Of a DNA stretch of 64,000 nucleotides, positions 11,101-23,600 are shown piece by piece. The number at the start of each line of letters is the position of its first letter. The first letter of the stretch is position 1. The stretch is taken from contig WMCF01000055.1 of NCBI GenBank assembly GCA_009792885.1, forward strand, positions 1,565,831 to 1,629,830. The letters run 5' to 3'. The DNA is from Eremophila alpestris peregrina. Its lineage: Eukaryota > Chordata > Aves > Passeriformes > Alaudidae. The notes beneath the pieces were generated by a model. It was given only the letters and a program-made list of their open reading frames with translations, ran no database searches and was not told the origin of the DNA. Made by a program: the position numbers and the translations under genes.

Positions 11101-14100
11101 AAAGGCTTCAGTTAGCCCCAGGTTTAGGAGAAGTCACTCTCAGTGGATTGTCAGAGCACAAAAAAACTTCCCCGAGAGCCAAAAAGAAACTTCTCTTTTT
11201 AGAAGCTGTAAGGTTTTGCGTTTCTTAGAAATCCCAGACTACATAGTCTTGTTGTTGGAAAGTTTATATGGGTTTCTTCAGTCTGCTTGTCAAAGCAGTC
11301 CTTCAGATTGCATTGGGGGAGTACGAAAAACCCATCGGTGTTGTGTTGGGTGTGGGACACTGTCTTACTCTGCCAGTGTTTTATTGTAAAAGAACTTTGT
11401 AACGGGTTTGATAACCAAGTGACCAGAAGAGTAGGTTTTGTTCTGGCTTTCTTTCAGACCTGGAATTTGGATGAAATATTTAGAAAGTTTTATCAAAGGC
11501 AATGATGGTAAACCCCTGGTGAATACTGCTTTTGTGTGTCATGAACTCTTCCATGTTGGGGGCCTCTAGGAAGAGTTTCGAGACCCAGCTGGGGGGAATA
11601 GCAGAGGGAGGAAGGAGTCTCCCATTGGATGGATCATGGGAGAGGGCTGGACAGGCTTATGGACAAGGTGAAGTCTTGAATGTGTTCCTCTGCTTCTCTG
11701 TGCCACCAGTCCGAGGCAGGTGTAATTTCCTGATGTAATTGCAGCTCTCTATTCCTGTCAGCATCTGCTGATATGTTTTTGTTCAGGCATTAGACAGGAG
11801 AGATTGAGATGTCTGTACATTTAGCCCTGTGGGAGGACCTCCAAAGAACCATTATTCATTTTTAAGATGCTGAGTGTCAGGATTGGATGTGATTTTTGAG
11901 GCCATTGGCACCTAACATTTATTTATGGTTCTGGCATTTAAAAACCCCATATTATTTTTTTTTCTTTTTCCTGCATTTTTGCTGTTTGCTTATTACTGAT
12001 CAGGCAAGTCCAGTAACTGCTTGCAGTATATTGCCCTGAGTAGTTAAAGATTTAGTTGTTTTAAATGTAACTCTTTTTTATAATGTTCTTTTTCTCCAGG
12101 TAATACAGATATAAATATCGATTGGTTGCCTTTTTTAGGCTGAAAGAACAGAATTAACTTGGTTCTCTAATTCTACTGTATCCAGTAACTTATAAGCAGC
12201 CAAAGCCATTTCTCCTGTGCCTTCAAACTAGAATAAAGAGTTAGCATTTCTATTTACAGTCTTTCTATTTACTACTTTCACTTACAGTCTGAGCACCACG
12301 ATTACCTCTGCCATAAAGAGGGTTTGCTCAGGATCCTCTCTGGAACAATGTCTGCCAGGTATTAATCCAGTGGTGAACATCCTCTGTGTTATATTCTCAG
12401 CAGCACCCACCTGGTGGGTTGCTGCCTTTCCCCTTGTTCCTTGCTTTAAACAAGAGATGATTTTATATCTGTGCAGAAAATTAAGTGTCTGCTATGGCCA
12501 TAGGAGAGAATAATGCAATTTGTAGGATCAGTCTGTCCCAGGCTTCAACAGCTTGGGAGCTGCCTACTGGAAACACAAACCTACCTCACAGAGTGTTGCA
12601 ACATTTTTCTAAGCACCGAACTTGTAAGACCACAAGTTCTTACATATAATTAATCTTGCATGTAAAGCATATACATAAACCAGCATATATTCCTGTATTA
12701 AACTGACATAATAATGAAAAGAAATAAAATTAAAGCTGCAAATGTACAGATCGTTTTGCTCCTGGATCTTTTGCATTGCCTCTGCAAAAATTTTTTGTCA
12801 ACAGTACTTTCTGCATTGTGCTTCTTTCAATGCCTGAGGTGCTATCCCACATGAACAGGGGAAGCAGAGTTGTTGCTTTCAGTGCGTTCTGTTTTAAGAC
12901 AGAATTTTCAAGAGCTCTAATAATTTTTTTAATGAAGGGGCAGTTGTTTCATGAAATAAGTTATCACTTTTTTTTTAGTTAACTCTAGCTTTGGTACCTA
13001 GATGTGAGAAAACAGTGGAGAGGCCTCTGCACTATATTATTCATTATGTTGGTATCTCACTTGCTATTAACTAAACTTTGATATCTCATCCAGAGCAGAT
13101 ACTTCCACTCCTTCAATAGTGAATGACAAGAGAGAAGCACCTCGAGGGATCTGTCCATCTAAAGGCAGAGGAAATCTGTCCATCTATGTCGGAGAGGAAA
13201 TTTTTTTGAGATGTTTCTTTTCAGTGGCTGTAGGCAGAATTCAACTGGCTGATTAAATGTTTAAACTGTTAGTATCAATTGGATAAACCCAACATTATGA
13301 AAGTTCTCCCTTCTAGGAAAATTAAAATAACCAAAAAGATTTCATTAAATTTCATAAAATTTATGGAAACACTGAGTTCTGAGCAAAATTCAAGTGTGAG
13401 CATTTGTTTGAAAAGGTATTTGTTTTGCAGCTCCTTATTCTCGAGCATAATAAAAGTTTTCTGTGGTGTAAAATGTGAGAGCATGAGAAATCTGAGTTGA
13501 GATGAGGACAGGAAATGATCATATTAGCCTTTTAAAAATAAAACACTGAAGTGACATGTGGGGAGAGAAACACTTGTAAGTTTTGGCTTTTATATGTTTT
13601 AGAGGTGAAAAAGGAAAAGATGCCACAGAAAAAGATTTTAGTTTAAAAGCAAAACTCCCTGGTTTTCTTTCACACTGGTTTAAACAGAAGTTTTTAGGGT
13701 GAGGCTCTTGTGACTCTGTAATGGAAGTTCAGTGCTATGCATTATGTTTTAAGCTGTAAAACCAGGCATGTGTAACTGCTGGAGACAAAAAAGTAGAGAT
13801 TCCCTGGAGGAGGATTACTCCTTGTAAGAAAGGTAAGAACCTTTCCTTACTTGTTGGTATTAGGGGGAACGCCAGGCTGCTTTGTGGTCTGCCATAAATG
13901 CAACAATCCAGGCTGGCAGTTCTTCCTAGCTTTCATCCTTTTGGGAGACTTTTCCTTGACTAGCAGAGATACATCCATGGGACTCAAAAATCGAAGTGTC
14001 ATCAGACTATTCTGTGGTCATGGTTTGTGTGACAAACCCATTGGAATCCTTGTCAGCAATAAATGGGAACCACATACCATTAAAGAGACAAAAGAAAGGC

Positions 14101-14942
14101 AATGCACCTGAGCAGTCTCATGCTCAGCTTTGGGGAATGGAGCTGAGGGATGTTGGATATCCTGTTCCATATATTTGCATAAACAGACTTTGTAAATCCC
14201 TCCCCAAGCAGCTCCTCTGAAGGCAGTGTGGGTGAGTGGAGCATCAAATGGTGGCAATCATACCTTTTCCCATCTGTCTCTCCTTTTTTCTTCTTTTTAT
14301 TTATTTATTTTTTTTATTCTGTAATCGGTAGAGGTGCTGTCAGCTACCTGCCTTGTGCTCATCATTGTCAGGGCTGGCAGAGTGACAGATAACTGAAAGC
14401 ATTCAGGGCCACCCAGGGAATGGCACCTGACAGGAGCTCATTCATCACTTTCATTTCAGAGTTCTCAAAGGAAGATCTAGCATCAAAGAGGTAATCAAGG
14501 CTCACAGGGCCACCTGGGTGTCTGGGAGGCGTGCTCTGCATTACCAACAAACTGAGATATCAAATCTGGTTTGTAAATAAGGTGCTTTTCTGGAGGAAGT
14601 ATGACTATAAGTGTCACCTCAGCATATTCCTGATAATATACATCTACTGTGTTTGCTGGGGGTCACAGCCTGATCTTTTCCCAGCTTCCAGGTGAAAAAT
14701 AGCAGCTGCAGTCAGGTGCATTTGAAAATGTGTTTCATTTGTGATGGCTTGTTTAATCAGAGTACCTCTCTATCTTCAGTCCTTGTCTGGGCATTTGGGC
14801 TCCCTTCATCTCACGTGCTCAGCCCAGAAAGGGTGCTGCCTTGGCTGCTGAGGTTCAGGCACACCCTGTGCTATGCTGCAGGCTTTCTGGACTTTATGAG
14901 AGTGAGAGAGACTGCCCTTAAGATAAAAGTATCCTGTTACTA
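8136..14942. other. Non-coding, low-complexity T/A runs only
   Basis: About 6.8 kb without a supported gene or known repeat. A T-run lies at about 11010-11026. Open frames such as 9414-9710, 11287-11505, 13851-14111 and 14018-14257 are short, overlap on opposite strands and match no family that I recognise. Confidence 0.6.
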
Positions 14943-15145
14943 TCACAGAATTACAAAATAGGTAGGACTAAGGGACCTCTGCAGTTCATGTAATCCAACC
15001 CCCCTACCAAGGCAGGCTCACCTCAAGCAGGTGACACCGGGACACATCCAGGTGGATTTGGAATGTCTCCAGAGAGGGAGACTCCAAGGCTGCCCTATTC
15101 CAGTGCTCTGCCACCCTCTACATAAAGAAGTTCTTTCTGTCTCCA
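14943..15145 (-). mobile_element. CR1 LINE 3' fragment, minus strand
   Basis: Starts TCACAGAATTACAAAATAGG (reverse complement of the CR1 3' end). It continues with AAGGGACCTCTGCAGTTCAT, GTAATCCAACCCCCCTACC, ATGTCTCCAGAGAGGGAGACTCC, TATTCCAGTGCTCTGCCACC and AAGAAGTTCTTTCTG. These are the standard landmarks of the CR1 3' region read backwards. The element is 5'-truncated at about 200 bp and well diverged. Confidence 0.88.
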
Positions 15146-18100
15146 TCAACATCACTGAATTTTGCATGAATCCTCTTTGTAAATCAACTTTTCTCTATTT
15201 GAACGATTTTCCTTATTCAAAGTATATTCAGCTAATTTAATCTTTGTCTTTCTACAATGCCACTGTAAAGGCTGGCCAATACTGAACTGTTCATGATAAC
15301 TTGTAACTGTGATAAGTGATATGATGTTGTGAATGAGGGGAGAACTTGTTTGTTCTTGGAGAGGAGCTCTCTCACTTGTTGCTAGAGCAGCCATTGTTCT
15401 GCTTCATTCTGTGTGACTCCTGGGAGAGACATCAAGGGTTTTTTTTCCATGAAATCAGCAATAAGCAGTCCCTACATTTGAAGAACAGGCTAAAGAAAAG
15501 AGGAATAAATAAAAGATAAATGAGATGTAGGTTTACCCAGAGTTTGAAACCCAGACTAAAATTATCTGATTCTTCATCGGAGTGGAGATTTCTGGTATTG
15601 TATGGGTGCAATCTCCATTAAAAAATCTGGAATAAGTTTATTTTTTTTCTATTTTTTTAATCTTTTGCATTGCCATGTTTCTCTAATGCCCATTTTTTTT
15701 CCCAAGAGGACACTTTTTTCAATTCAGCCAGTATCCCTGGGAAGGCATCTGCATGCCTTGTTTTCCTCATGCAGATCCTTCCTTTCCCTCATTGGAAGTT
15801 TTTATAATAAAGATGAATAATGAATCAAAAACCTCTCTGACACTGGGGGACCTGAACTCTGGCTATAAGAGGTTCTGGGGATGGGTCTCCAGGATCTCCA
15901 GTGTAACAGGGGGATTAACACTCTGGTGAAGGGATTCAGCACTTCAACAGTCCCCCTAACAAAATATGATTAGTGAAGTCTCAGGCAGCAAATTGATCTG
16001 TGGTGAGTGCATAGTCCTCTTTAACTGCTGTTAAAATATTACAGATGTAATCCTTGCAGAAAACTGTTTTTTGGAACTTGGGTCTGAATTTCCTTTGCTC
16101 TCTTCATTCTGCACAATAATCTGAAGAAATCTGGCATGAAATCTTACTGGTGTTGTGCTGATGACTAGTCTGCATGTGTCCCAGGAGAGTGGAGAATGGG
16201 CTCTTTCATTTCTTTTTGCCTACTCAGGTGTCATTCAGTAATTAGCTGGAGCACTCCCCTCACCTTTTTTTTGCACTTACACTCATTGATGAGTATTCTA
16301 CAGCCTTCCAGTATGAGCCTAGGCATTTCTGCTAAATGTTTTTCCTTATGGCTAACTAAGGCTGTTTGCTCTTCATGGCTGACACGGCTTTTCAGTATGT
16401 GGATGCTCGGGGTTGCCTAGAAGGCATTCCATTTTGGATCTGAAAAAGTCCTAGAGGGTGCCTAATTACACTCTAAGCTGTATGAAACCAACTGTTTTCC
16501 TTTAGATAGGGAAGTTTTTTGGCTGCAACAACCAGACTGGTGTAAGACATCACAATGGAAATAAGACAAACCCTCATATATGTATATATGTGTGTATGTA
16601 TAAAATATATATGGGTGTAGTTGAATATCCTTAAAGCAACATGATAATCTGAGAGAGAGTGTGTCTGTTTCTCTGCTTGAGTTAACTTTTTTTCAGAGTT
16701 GCCACAGCTTCAAAATATCCCAATTGATGCTCTTGCAGCTCTGCCTCAGGGGTTTTGTTTAGCCAATACTGTCAGGTTTAAAGTCTGATAGCCATTTTTT
16801 GCAAGTCTTATAGATTCAGCTGGTATAATGACTTTTGTTGAGAGACAAGATACCTGTTGCCAGGGTATTTTGCCATGTCTTGGGAAGGAAAGCAAGCAAG
16901 CATTACAATTTCAGTGAAAGTCACAAGCCCAAACCTAGCAGTACTTAGTATGTGGATTTCAAAGGTGGCCATTCTGACTTCTGAGGGCGCAAAATGTTTC
17001 TGCAACTGATTGTGGACTTTTCTGCCTTACAGTACTTGACTAAACTGATTCTATACTGTCAAAACAGTTTTGAGACTAAAGACATTGTCACATATATTGT
17101 GCAAAGTCCAGTGAATAAAAGGGACTGATCTTAACCAAGCTCTATGAAATGAAAGATTTGGTAACTCCATAGAGGTTTCTCCATTCTGAGATGAATTTTA
17201 AGACTAGTAAATTTAGCTAGCCCTAGTAATAATAAATTTTCTTTAGATTTGTCTCTTCATCATGTGAGCTATTCTCATTTCTGGGAAAATGTAGTGTAAG
17301 CTTAATGGTTTTTGTCAGGAGAAGCTGTTATCATCTTAAACTGTATGACATCTTAATATCTGAAAAAATACAATTTTAAAAAATAATGGTTATAATTATT
17401 TGCTCAGGCTAACTTCATTGTGATGGTGAAGGAACAGAAGCGCATTAAAAGTGGCTCAGCTCAGGCTTCAGGCTCTTTGTTCTGAATGAGTGCTTTGCTT
17501 GCAGAAAGACCACAAAAAGAAGTGATAAGATGAAGGATGTGCAGAGTCCACTTGCTTGCTTACTCTGGGAAAATTTTTGGAATTTTTTTCCTTCCTGAAT
17601 ATTTAATTAAGATAGAAGACGTATCTTTGTTTGATATTTCAAAACATGCTGCTGGCATCTTTCCCTCCTTTGTGCATCTACCTTATTAGTTTTCTCTTCT
17701 CATGAATAGAAAAAACTATTTGCAAATTGGTCTTGAAGAACTTAAGACACTTAAATGTGTAAGAAGGACATCAATGTTTTCATGATTAAAGAAAGTGTAG
17801 CTATATTAAAGAAGTTCTAAAGAAGTTCTCTGTGTATTATAATATCCTTTGATATCAAAAGGAGAAAACTTTTGAAAAATGATTGGAAAAGATTTTTTTT
17901 TCCCAGTGGGATTTTATGGGGAATAAAACAACTTGGTATAACTTAATATTTACATACCAACCCTGCTGAAGTATGGATTTCAACCTTGACAAATTCTGAA
18001 CACAATGCAATTTATTTTAAAAACAGAAAAGGGCTTTTCTAAAATATCCTCCTAAATTCTTTTCCAATAATAGAATTCTGCTTTTACCTCTCAGCAAACA

Positions 18101-18884
18101 CTTTTGCAAAAGATGATTTTTTCTCCTTTGTGTTTTGTCCAAAATAGAGTTCTTAATACATTCGTCATTTGTAGAAAAAGACTTATGTGGAATAGACTTT
18201 CTCTCATCACTCAGAATTCACTTGAACAACAGGAAATGCAAAATTCTAAAATAATCCAGATTACCTGTATCAAGTGCTTACACTGTTTGTTTGTTAAGTC
18301 TTGCCCTCTGATTTGAGAGGTGATCTTGGAGAGCTAAAGGAGAAATCTCCAGGAGTGCCCTTAATTTGCTTGAGCACTTTGTTTAACAAAATATATAACC
18401 ACACGAATCAACAGAATGTTGCACCATCTCTATCACCATCTGTGTCTAATTGTAGATTGCCAATTAAGAGTGCAGGGGTGGTGATTACAGGTGGGAATGG
18501 AAGCTTCAGTTTTTACTAGGGTTGCCTGACATTTCCCATTATAAGACTATTTTCTGTTCTGTTTGATAATTTTCCAGCATTTTAGTTTATTTTCCATGCT
18601 GAGTGATTGCTTCCAGCTCTTGTGGGTGTTTTTTTTTTTTTGCTTGTTTTTTTTGTTCATTTATTTGGAGGAATTTTCATTTAGTGAGGTTTTTTGTTTG
18701 TTGTTTTTGAGGTGAAAAAACAGACAAAATGGTTTTGGATTTTTTTTTTCCCCCTAAGGAAATAATCCCTGTGATCTTTTTCTCTTTAAAGGCCTGATCT
18801 CTCTCTTTATCCCAGCCCTTCAGGGCAGATTTGATATATGATTTTTGCAGGGATCTAGGATATGTAAATAATTTTTTTTTTTAG
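15146..18884. other. Non-coding, with T-rich tracts
   Basis: No gene or known interspersed repeat was recognised. An AT/GT simple repeat lies at 16575-16612. A strongly T-rich zone at about 18620-18760 and 18868-18882 precedes the LTR at 18885. Open frames are short and unconvincing. Confidence 0.6.
16575..16612. repeat. Imperfect (TA/TG)n simple repeat
   Basis: Alternating ATATGTATATATGTGTGTATG-like sequence followed by TAAAATATATATGGG. A degenerate dinucleotide microsatellite. Confidence 0.7.
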
Positions 18885-19427
18885 GAGAAGGGAATACAGG
18901 TGACCTCACCCCTGATGAGTAACAGCTGTGTTAATTACCCAATACAGCCTCAGCCCTGGTGAGTCACAGCTGTAACCAATAAAGAGAAGTGTGATAAAAG
19001 GGAGTGGGTTGGCTGGTGAGGGGAATCATGAAGTGGGAGGATCCTTGAGGAAGAGGGAATGAGAGGATCATGAAGAAGAAGGCTCCTGGGGAGAGAGAAT
19101 CACTGCTGTGAGGTCAGTGTGGGTCTGCAGTCAGAGCCTGTTGTTGGAACCTGCAGTCACAGTCTGGCTGGGTAAAAGCCTGCATTCAGAGTCTGCAGAC
19201 TGATCCATGCAGTCAGAGTTTAGCAGGAAATCACCAGCAGTCAGAGGCTGCAAGGGAAACCCACAGTAGGAGCTTGCTGCAGGCAAGTCAGTGTCAGAGT
19301 CAGTGAATGGTTGGAGTCAGGATGGCTGAGCTGTAAAGAGGAATAAATTAGGGCTCTTTTTTCATGCTGTGATAAACAAGATGTCTGTGTCTTGTTCCTA
19401 CCCTCTAACAAGAGGGCTGCAGCAACA
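18885..19427 (+). mobile_element. Solo LTR of an endogenous retrovirus (copy 2, uninterrupted)
   Basis: A 543-bp relative of the LTR at 523-1702 in the same orientation, lacking the 638-bp nested insertion. It shares the CCAATAAAGAGAAG / GTGATAAAAGGG block, the AATAAA (19342-19347) and the GCAACA terminus. The left edge lies directly against a T-run and reads GGAGAAGGG where copy 1 reads TGAGAAGGG, so the first base may be mutated or the end truncated. No clear target duplication was found. A short insertion (GTCAGT near 19290) and scattered substitutions separate it from copy 1. No proviral interior adjoins. Confidence 0.78.
19342..19347 (+). terminator. Polyadenylation signal of LTR copy 2
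   Basis: AATAAA in the same context as 1619-1624 of copy 1, about 80 bases before the LTR end. Confidence 0.55.
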
Positions 19428-20325
19428 AAGGACTATTTGGTTTTATTTGGGGTTTTTAATTTTTTTTCTTTCCCAGCCCCCTGGAGAGGACTGCTTGGTT
19501 TACATTAGTCACAAACCTTCCTCCCTATTGATAAAGAAGGGACACTCAGCTGCAAGAATGAGAGAAAAGATAATTAGGAGCAACATAAAGCTACCTATTA
19601 TCTCACTACTATAGCCTTCCAATGAAGAAAGGGGTGTACCTAAACTCTGTATCCATGTGGTGAAATGTCTGGCTGCTTGGGAGTTGCCCACTGGTCCATG
19701 TAATTCTGTAGCATTGCCAAAATTGAGTAAATTGAGGCAACTATGCCATCTAAAAAATACAGGTCCAATTTATAAGTCTTAATATTCCTTCATGTGAAAC
19801 AAAATATACGCTTGCTAAATCCCACAGTTTTTTTTTTTTTCTTGCTTACTTCCATTGGTAAAAGGGAAAACAAGTACTGAGATTGCAAAACTTGGGATGT
19901 ATCCTATATTATTCATGCCATATCAGCACTCTCCTTTCCTTTGTGGCTGTGCTAATGTGGCCAGTCCATAGAGTGTGATATTTGGCAAACATTTTGTCGC
20001 CTGCTTGGTGCTTTACAATGTGTATTCCACGCAGTTTAGAATTTATAATGCAGTAAGGGGAAAAAATCCGAACTTTATTGGATTAGTTTGGGTTATCTAC
20101 ATATAAGGGAGAACTTCTATAGAAATAATATGTTTCTGCAATTTCTCACAGTAATGAATTAAGTTTCCTAAGAGCTAGGGCCAAAAGGCTAGACCCCAAC
20201 AGGGATCTCTTCTAGGATGCCAATCTAAGGCAGTTGATGGTTATATCATCTAAGGCTAGTAATGGCTTGATAAAGGACTCTGTAAATATTTATTAATGAG
20301 GTCTGATATATAAAGATAATTCATC
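19428..20325. other. Non-coding, no feature recognised
   Basis: Unique-looking AT-rich sequence between LTR copy 2 and a CR1 fragment, with one T-run near 19830-19841. Confidence 0.6.
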
Positions 20326-20646
20326 AGGAGAGAAGTTCTTTATCTGTTTCTGCCTGGGGGTGACCTGCTGGAAAGTAGCTCTGATGAGAAGGACCTGGCC
20401 ATCCTGATGGACACCAAGTTGTCCATGAGCCAGGAAGACCAATGGTGTCCTGGGGTGCATTAGGGAAGAACATTTCCAGCAGGTCGAGGAGGGTTCTGGA
20501 GTCTCCCTCATGGGAGGTATTCCAGAACCATCTGGATGCAATCCTATGCCATGTGCTCTGGGATGGTCCTGCTTGAGCTGGGAGGTTGGATCAGGTGACC
20601 CACTGTGTTGGCTTCCAGTTTGACACATTCTATAACTCTGTAACTC
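20326..20646 (+). mobile_element. CR1 LINE 3' fragment with an internal deletion, plus strand
   Basis: The left part has the end of CR1 ORF2 (GAGAAGGACCTGGCCATCCT, CTGATGGACACCAAGTTG, CCATGAGCCAGG, GTGTCCTGGGGTGCATTAGG, CAGCAGGTCGAGGAGGG). It then jumps near 20490 to the extreme 3' part (TTCTGGAGTCTCCCTC, GTGCTCTGGGATGGTCCTGC, GGGAGGTTGGATCAGGTGAC) and ends in a decayed ATTCTATAACTCTGTAA. The region normally between these parts is missing, so the copy carries an internal deletion as well as 5' truncation. Confidence 0.85.
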
Positions 20647-23600
20647 CTTTAAAATGGCATTAAGGAAATAACAGTGAATATGTGCAGGTATTCCTTTTGC
20701 TCAGTGAGACTGCTTCCTCACCAAATACTCACTGGTTCTTAGCTGCCTACCTAAGGATAAAAAACAAGCTGTTTTCTTGTTTTGAAAAGTATTTTGATAC
20801 TCTGTAAAGCCACTACAGCAAAGAAGGCTGTGTCTGTAGGCTGTCCTGCTTTTCTGAGAGCTCAGCCAAGTTGCTACAAAGGTTCTGAAGATAACTCTTA
20901 TTCCTGCTAAGTTAAGAAGTAGAAAGAAATGAATTGGAATTGTGAACCCAGTTCTTGATTGAAAAGAACAGCTCACACTTCAGGTTTGTGATCTTGTCTT
21001 TATCTGCTCCTTCCATTTCTTTTTAACTGTTGGTGTGATTTGTCTGGTATTCAGAACTGTTTTTTGGGGTCTGCTGCACATGGAGTTTGGACTTGGTCAA
21101 ACTACAGGCAAGAAAAGGGCTAAATAAATAACACTTCATTTCATCTGATGTAGTGACATGATGTAGTGCTGGCATTTTTTTTTGGTTTTGTTTAAAACCA
21201 CCTTCTGCCCTCTGCTCTCCTCAGGTGTTTGTTCATTGAATGAAGATGATGGTAGGGTTAATTTTGAAGATATTTTTGAGAGTAATTTTTCAGATGATAG
21301 AGACATTAAAATCAAAATGGATTCATTACTAGGCATCAAAACCATTGCTTTCCCTAAAATAAGAATTAATATTTTTCCCAAACTAGCTGTTATTAGACTG
21401 ACTTGCCTGCTAATTTAGCTACTGCACAGTCATGGGTGCGTGGCTTAGTGAATGGGTTTCCAAAATACTTTTTATGATGTTTTTATCCGTCAGGGCAATT
21501 TATTATGGAGTTGTTGTCAGAGGAGAAAACATGAATAAGGTCACTCCAGAGCATGAAACAGTCTCTCAATACCCATCAGTCATGGATCTAGGCACATTTA
21601 AACTTGCTCAAGAAGTTTCATTCTCCAGCTCAGGATTTATCTCGTTGTTAAAGTAGAAGCTCTTTAAATACCAACTTCCACATACAGCTCCATCCTTTAC
21701 TGGATCATTCTCTGCCATATCTGCCATGCAGCTGTTTCCAAGAGGTTGCCCTGCAGGGTGTTGGGCTGTGTGAGAGCCCAGGAAGTGGTGGGTATGTGTG
21801 CTTCCCTCAAAGCAAATCTGAGTGGTTGGCTGGTATTTGATGAAAAATGGAGAAGGTGGAGTTTGGTGCATGGGGATAAGAGCAGGAAGCACGGCAGGTT
21901 TTGTATCCTACCCCAAAACCTAACTGGGAAGAGTCAGGGAATTACAGTGTTGGAGATGAGGTTTTGCTGCTCTCCCCTGTAGCTGCCCTGACATTGTCCA
22001 GCTTCTCTTGCTGCCATTTATGAGGCTGCTGGTGCTGTCTGATTCTTTCAGCCATTCACAGTAGGCACAGCCAGCCCTGGTGATGGCAGCTATTCTCTGT
22101 CTGGGTACACAAGGGAGTTGAAGTCCCCTTAAGGAGCTTCTGCAGTGCTCCTTAATCACTTCAGGCTAATTCCATCACTACTTCCCTAATGGTTGCAGTT
22201 TCAAATGTTTCAGCATCCAGTTCTTTAATTTCCTCCTCCTAAAGGAGGGATCCTGTTTCTACTTCAGGATCCTGGCGGAGGTGTATGAAAGGCCAACGTG
22301 ATGCATGATGCCTTTGATGCCAATGTAAGGCCATGCAGGAGGATGCTGAACTGTGGTGGCCCTCTTTTCAAGACAGGGTGTGACAGCACTTCCTCCTGAA
22401 GTGACTGCTGCTCCAAGCAGAAGACAAAGTGTAGTATTTTGTTTGTAGCTACAAATAACTGTGTCCAGCTGCACAATTACCAGTACTTTAATCTTTTAGC
22501 AGGAGACAAGAAGGCAAGTAGGAGAGTAGATGAAATAGCAGTCTGCTTTTAACATTGGGACTTCTAGGGTTTCATCATGCTGTTAATGTTTTTATCACTG
22601 TATATTATTTCAAAGGGATTTTGTTTCTGTTTCCATGGTCCCATTAGTGTGTGGTCCCTGTTTCCAAGGTGAGAAAGGTCAGCAGCACTGCCCAGTGATG
22701 TGGCAATAAATGAGAGGTGAGAAGATAAACTGCTCACCTCCATCTTTTGGATGCAAATTGACTCTAGGACATGCAAGGGCTGCCAAGAAGTTAACCTCCT
22801 GAAAAAAAGACTGCAGCAACAACAAATGAACTGTCCTTTGGTGAAAGAATCTTAATGCTTCCTTAATTACACCCCTGTAGGGTATGCACAGTTTAATAGC
22901 CAGCAGTGGAGATGGCAATTGGAACTTAAGTCTTGCAAAGTTTTAGAGAAATCAGGTACTGCAGTTTTGAGAACTGATAAGGGGGATGAAATTGAAGTAG
23001 ATTGGAGAGCTGGGATTTTAAATGTCTGATGTTATTCCATTCCCTTTATTTTCTGCCAATACTGAAATAAATATGTTCATTATAAAAAGACTTTCTTACT
23101 GAACAGACTCTCACCCATTGCTGATTTGAATGCGAATGCTGTACACATTATTCCAGCAGAGTGATACTAGAAGATTGCCTTTTTGATCAATTGTATTCCA
23201 GCCTAACCACACGTGCCTGAGAGGGCAAATACCTCCTAAAGTAATAGATAGATCTAATATAATAGATTTGTTAAAATCTCTGATTTTTGCTTTGCTAATA
23301 TCTCTTTATACTTCAGGCAAGACTGAAGGTAACAAACCTGCCACATATTCAAGTATGGGAAAACAGAATAATTTGTTTGGTTTTAAGCCCTTCAAATGAT
23401 GCTGTTTGAAAGTGTTTCAGAGTGAAAATTATTAATAAGAGAATGATTGCTATAACATAAATCTGTCAGCATTTTGCCTTAAAGTCAGTGGGCTTCACCC
23501 ACCTCCTGACAGCTGCTCAGTGGCTTCTGAATAAGGAATCTTCTGTTTGCTTGCCTCTCTTGGATTTGCATGTTAGGCTTAATATTTAGGGTTATGAGAG

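Noticed and set aside
1703..18884. A 17-kb provirus bounded by the two related LTRs
   Set aside because: No primer-binding site after the first LTR and no recognisable gag, pol or env remnant in between; the spacing also exceeds usual provirus length.
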